43,643 nucleotides of DNA from positions 1-43,643 of the forward strand of contig SVNM01000014.1 of NCBI GenBank assembly GCA_015066875.1, read 5' to 3'. Source of the stretch: Ruminococcus sp. GTDB taxonomy: Bacteria; Bacillota; Clostridia; Oscillospirales; Ruminococcaceae. Positions 43,366 to 43,643 of the stretch are shown in pieces; the first letter of the stretch is position 1; the number at the start of each line of letters is the position of its first letter. The notes below the pieces were generated by a model. That model searched no databases, was not told where the DNA came from, and worked only from the letters and a program-made list of their open reading frames with translations. The position numbers and the translations under genes were made by a program.

Positions 43366-43643
43366 TGCCGATCATTCATTTCATCAACAGCAAAACGCAG
43401 ACTGCAAGTGGCATGAAAAATGTGCTTGCCTACGTTACAAGGACAGAGAAAACCAAGTCCGAGGACAAGCAATATGTAACGGCTCTGAACTGTTCCGTAC
43501 CAACTGCTTACGAAGAAATGCTCGCAACGAAGAATGCTTACCACAAGAACAGCGGTCGGATGTATTATCATCTGGTGCAGAGCTTCCCAAAAGGTGATGA
43601 CACTCCACCCGAACTTGCTCATCGGATTGCAGTGGAACTTGCG
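43365..43643 (+). CDS. relaxase/mobilization nuclease, N-terminal part (window edge)
   Basis: The first 93 codons of a MobA/VirD2-type relaxase, running off the window. MPIIHFINSKTQTASGMKNV, the Tyr in LAYVTRTEKT and the segment GRMYYHLVQSFP resemble relaxases of Tn1549-like conjugative elements of gut Firmicutes. The enzyme nicks oriT through a tyrosine and carries the strand to the recipient. It is translationally coupled to mobC. Confidence 0.85.
   Translation, partial: MPIIHFINSKTQTASGMKNVLAYVTRTEKTKSEDKQYVTALNCSVPTAYEEMLATKNAYHKNSGRMYYHLVQSFPKGDDTPPELAHRIAVELA

Overview
The window looks like the chromosome of a fibre-degrading gut or rumen Firmicute close to Ruminococcus (Oscillospiraceae). 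The signs are two secreted polysaccharidases that end in long poly-threonine linkers plus a dockerin, a lipoprotein with cohesin-like sequence, many sigma-A promoters with a 17-bp spacer, AGGAGG-type ribosome sites, a T-box leader, and an SRP RNA gene in front of dnaX. The assignment rests on protein style, not on a search.

Positions 1-11570 (minus strand) hold a branched-chain amino-acid cluster in transcription order leuA, ilvB, ilvN, ilvC, an unknown protein, ilvD, an alpha/beta hydrolase bracketed by REP-like palindromes, leuC, leuD and the start of leuB. Two different leaders control it: a tRNA-sensing T-box before leuA, and before ilvB an Ile/Val-rich 40-residue leader peptide followed by an intrinsic terminator. 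Positions 11640-14471 (plus) carry the SRP RNA, dnaX, ybaB and recR. Positions 14850-22532 carry pssA and polyphosphate kinase (with a lysine-rich tail), an NSS-family sodium symporter, an unknown membrane protein and purB.

Positions 22838-35489 carry a TVP38-family membrane protein, a cohesin-like lipoprotein, a YbaK-type deacylase, a FliB-like protein coupled to a MATE exporter, a pectate lyase (PL1, ricin-type modules, dockerin), a GH11 xylanase (CBM22-like module, dockerin) and a two-component system. A family of four ~284-bp, highly folded, non-coding elements sits in gene 3' ends at about 14.5, 18.0, 22.6 and 31.0 kb. In three copies the flanks are the two arms of one intrinsic terminator, so the element appears to have entered terminator loops.

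Positions 35639-39889 hold an XRE regulator divergent from a compact four-gene operon (SPFH protein with zinc ribbons, four-helix membrane protein with coiled coil, small protein, TFIIB-type zinc-ribbon coiled-coil protein). It recalls the Bacillus subtilis ydjGHI membrane-stress genes but has no pspA. It is the best candidate here for an uncharacterised system. From about 40.0 kb to the end the sequence turns into a conjugative or mobilizable element: a promoter-hairpin module, four 21-bp direct repeats, an IS110-family insertion with a structured 5' leader (possible bridge RNA), a hairpin-rich possible oriT, a MobC-like protein and the start of a relaxase.
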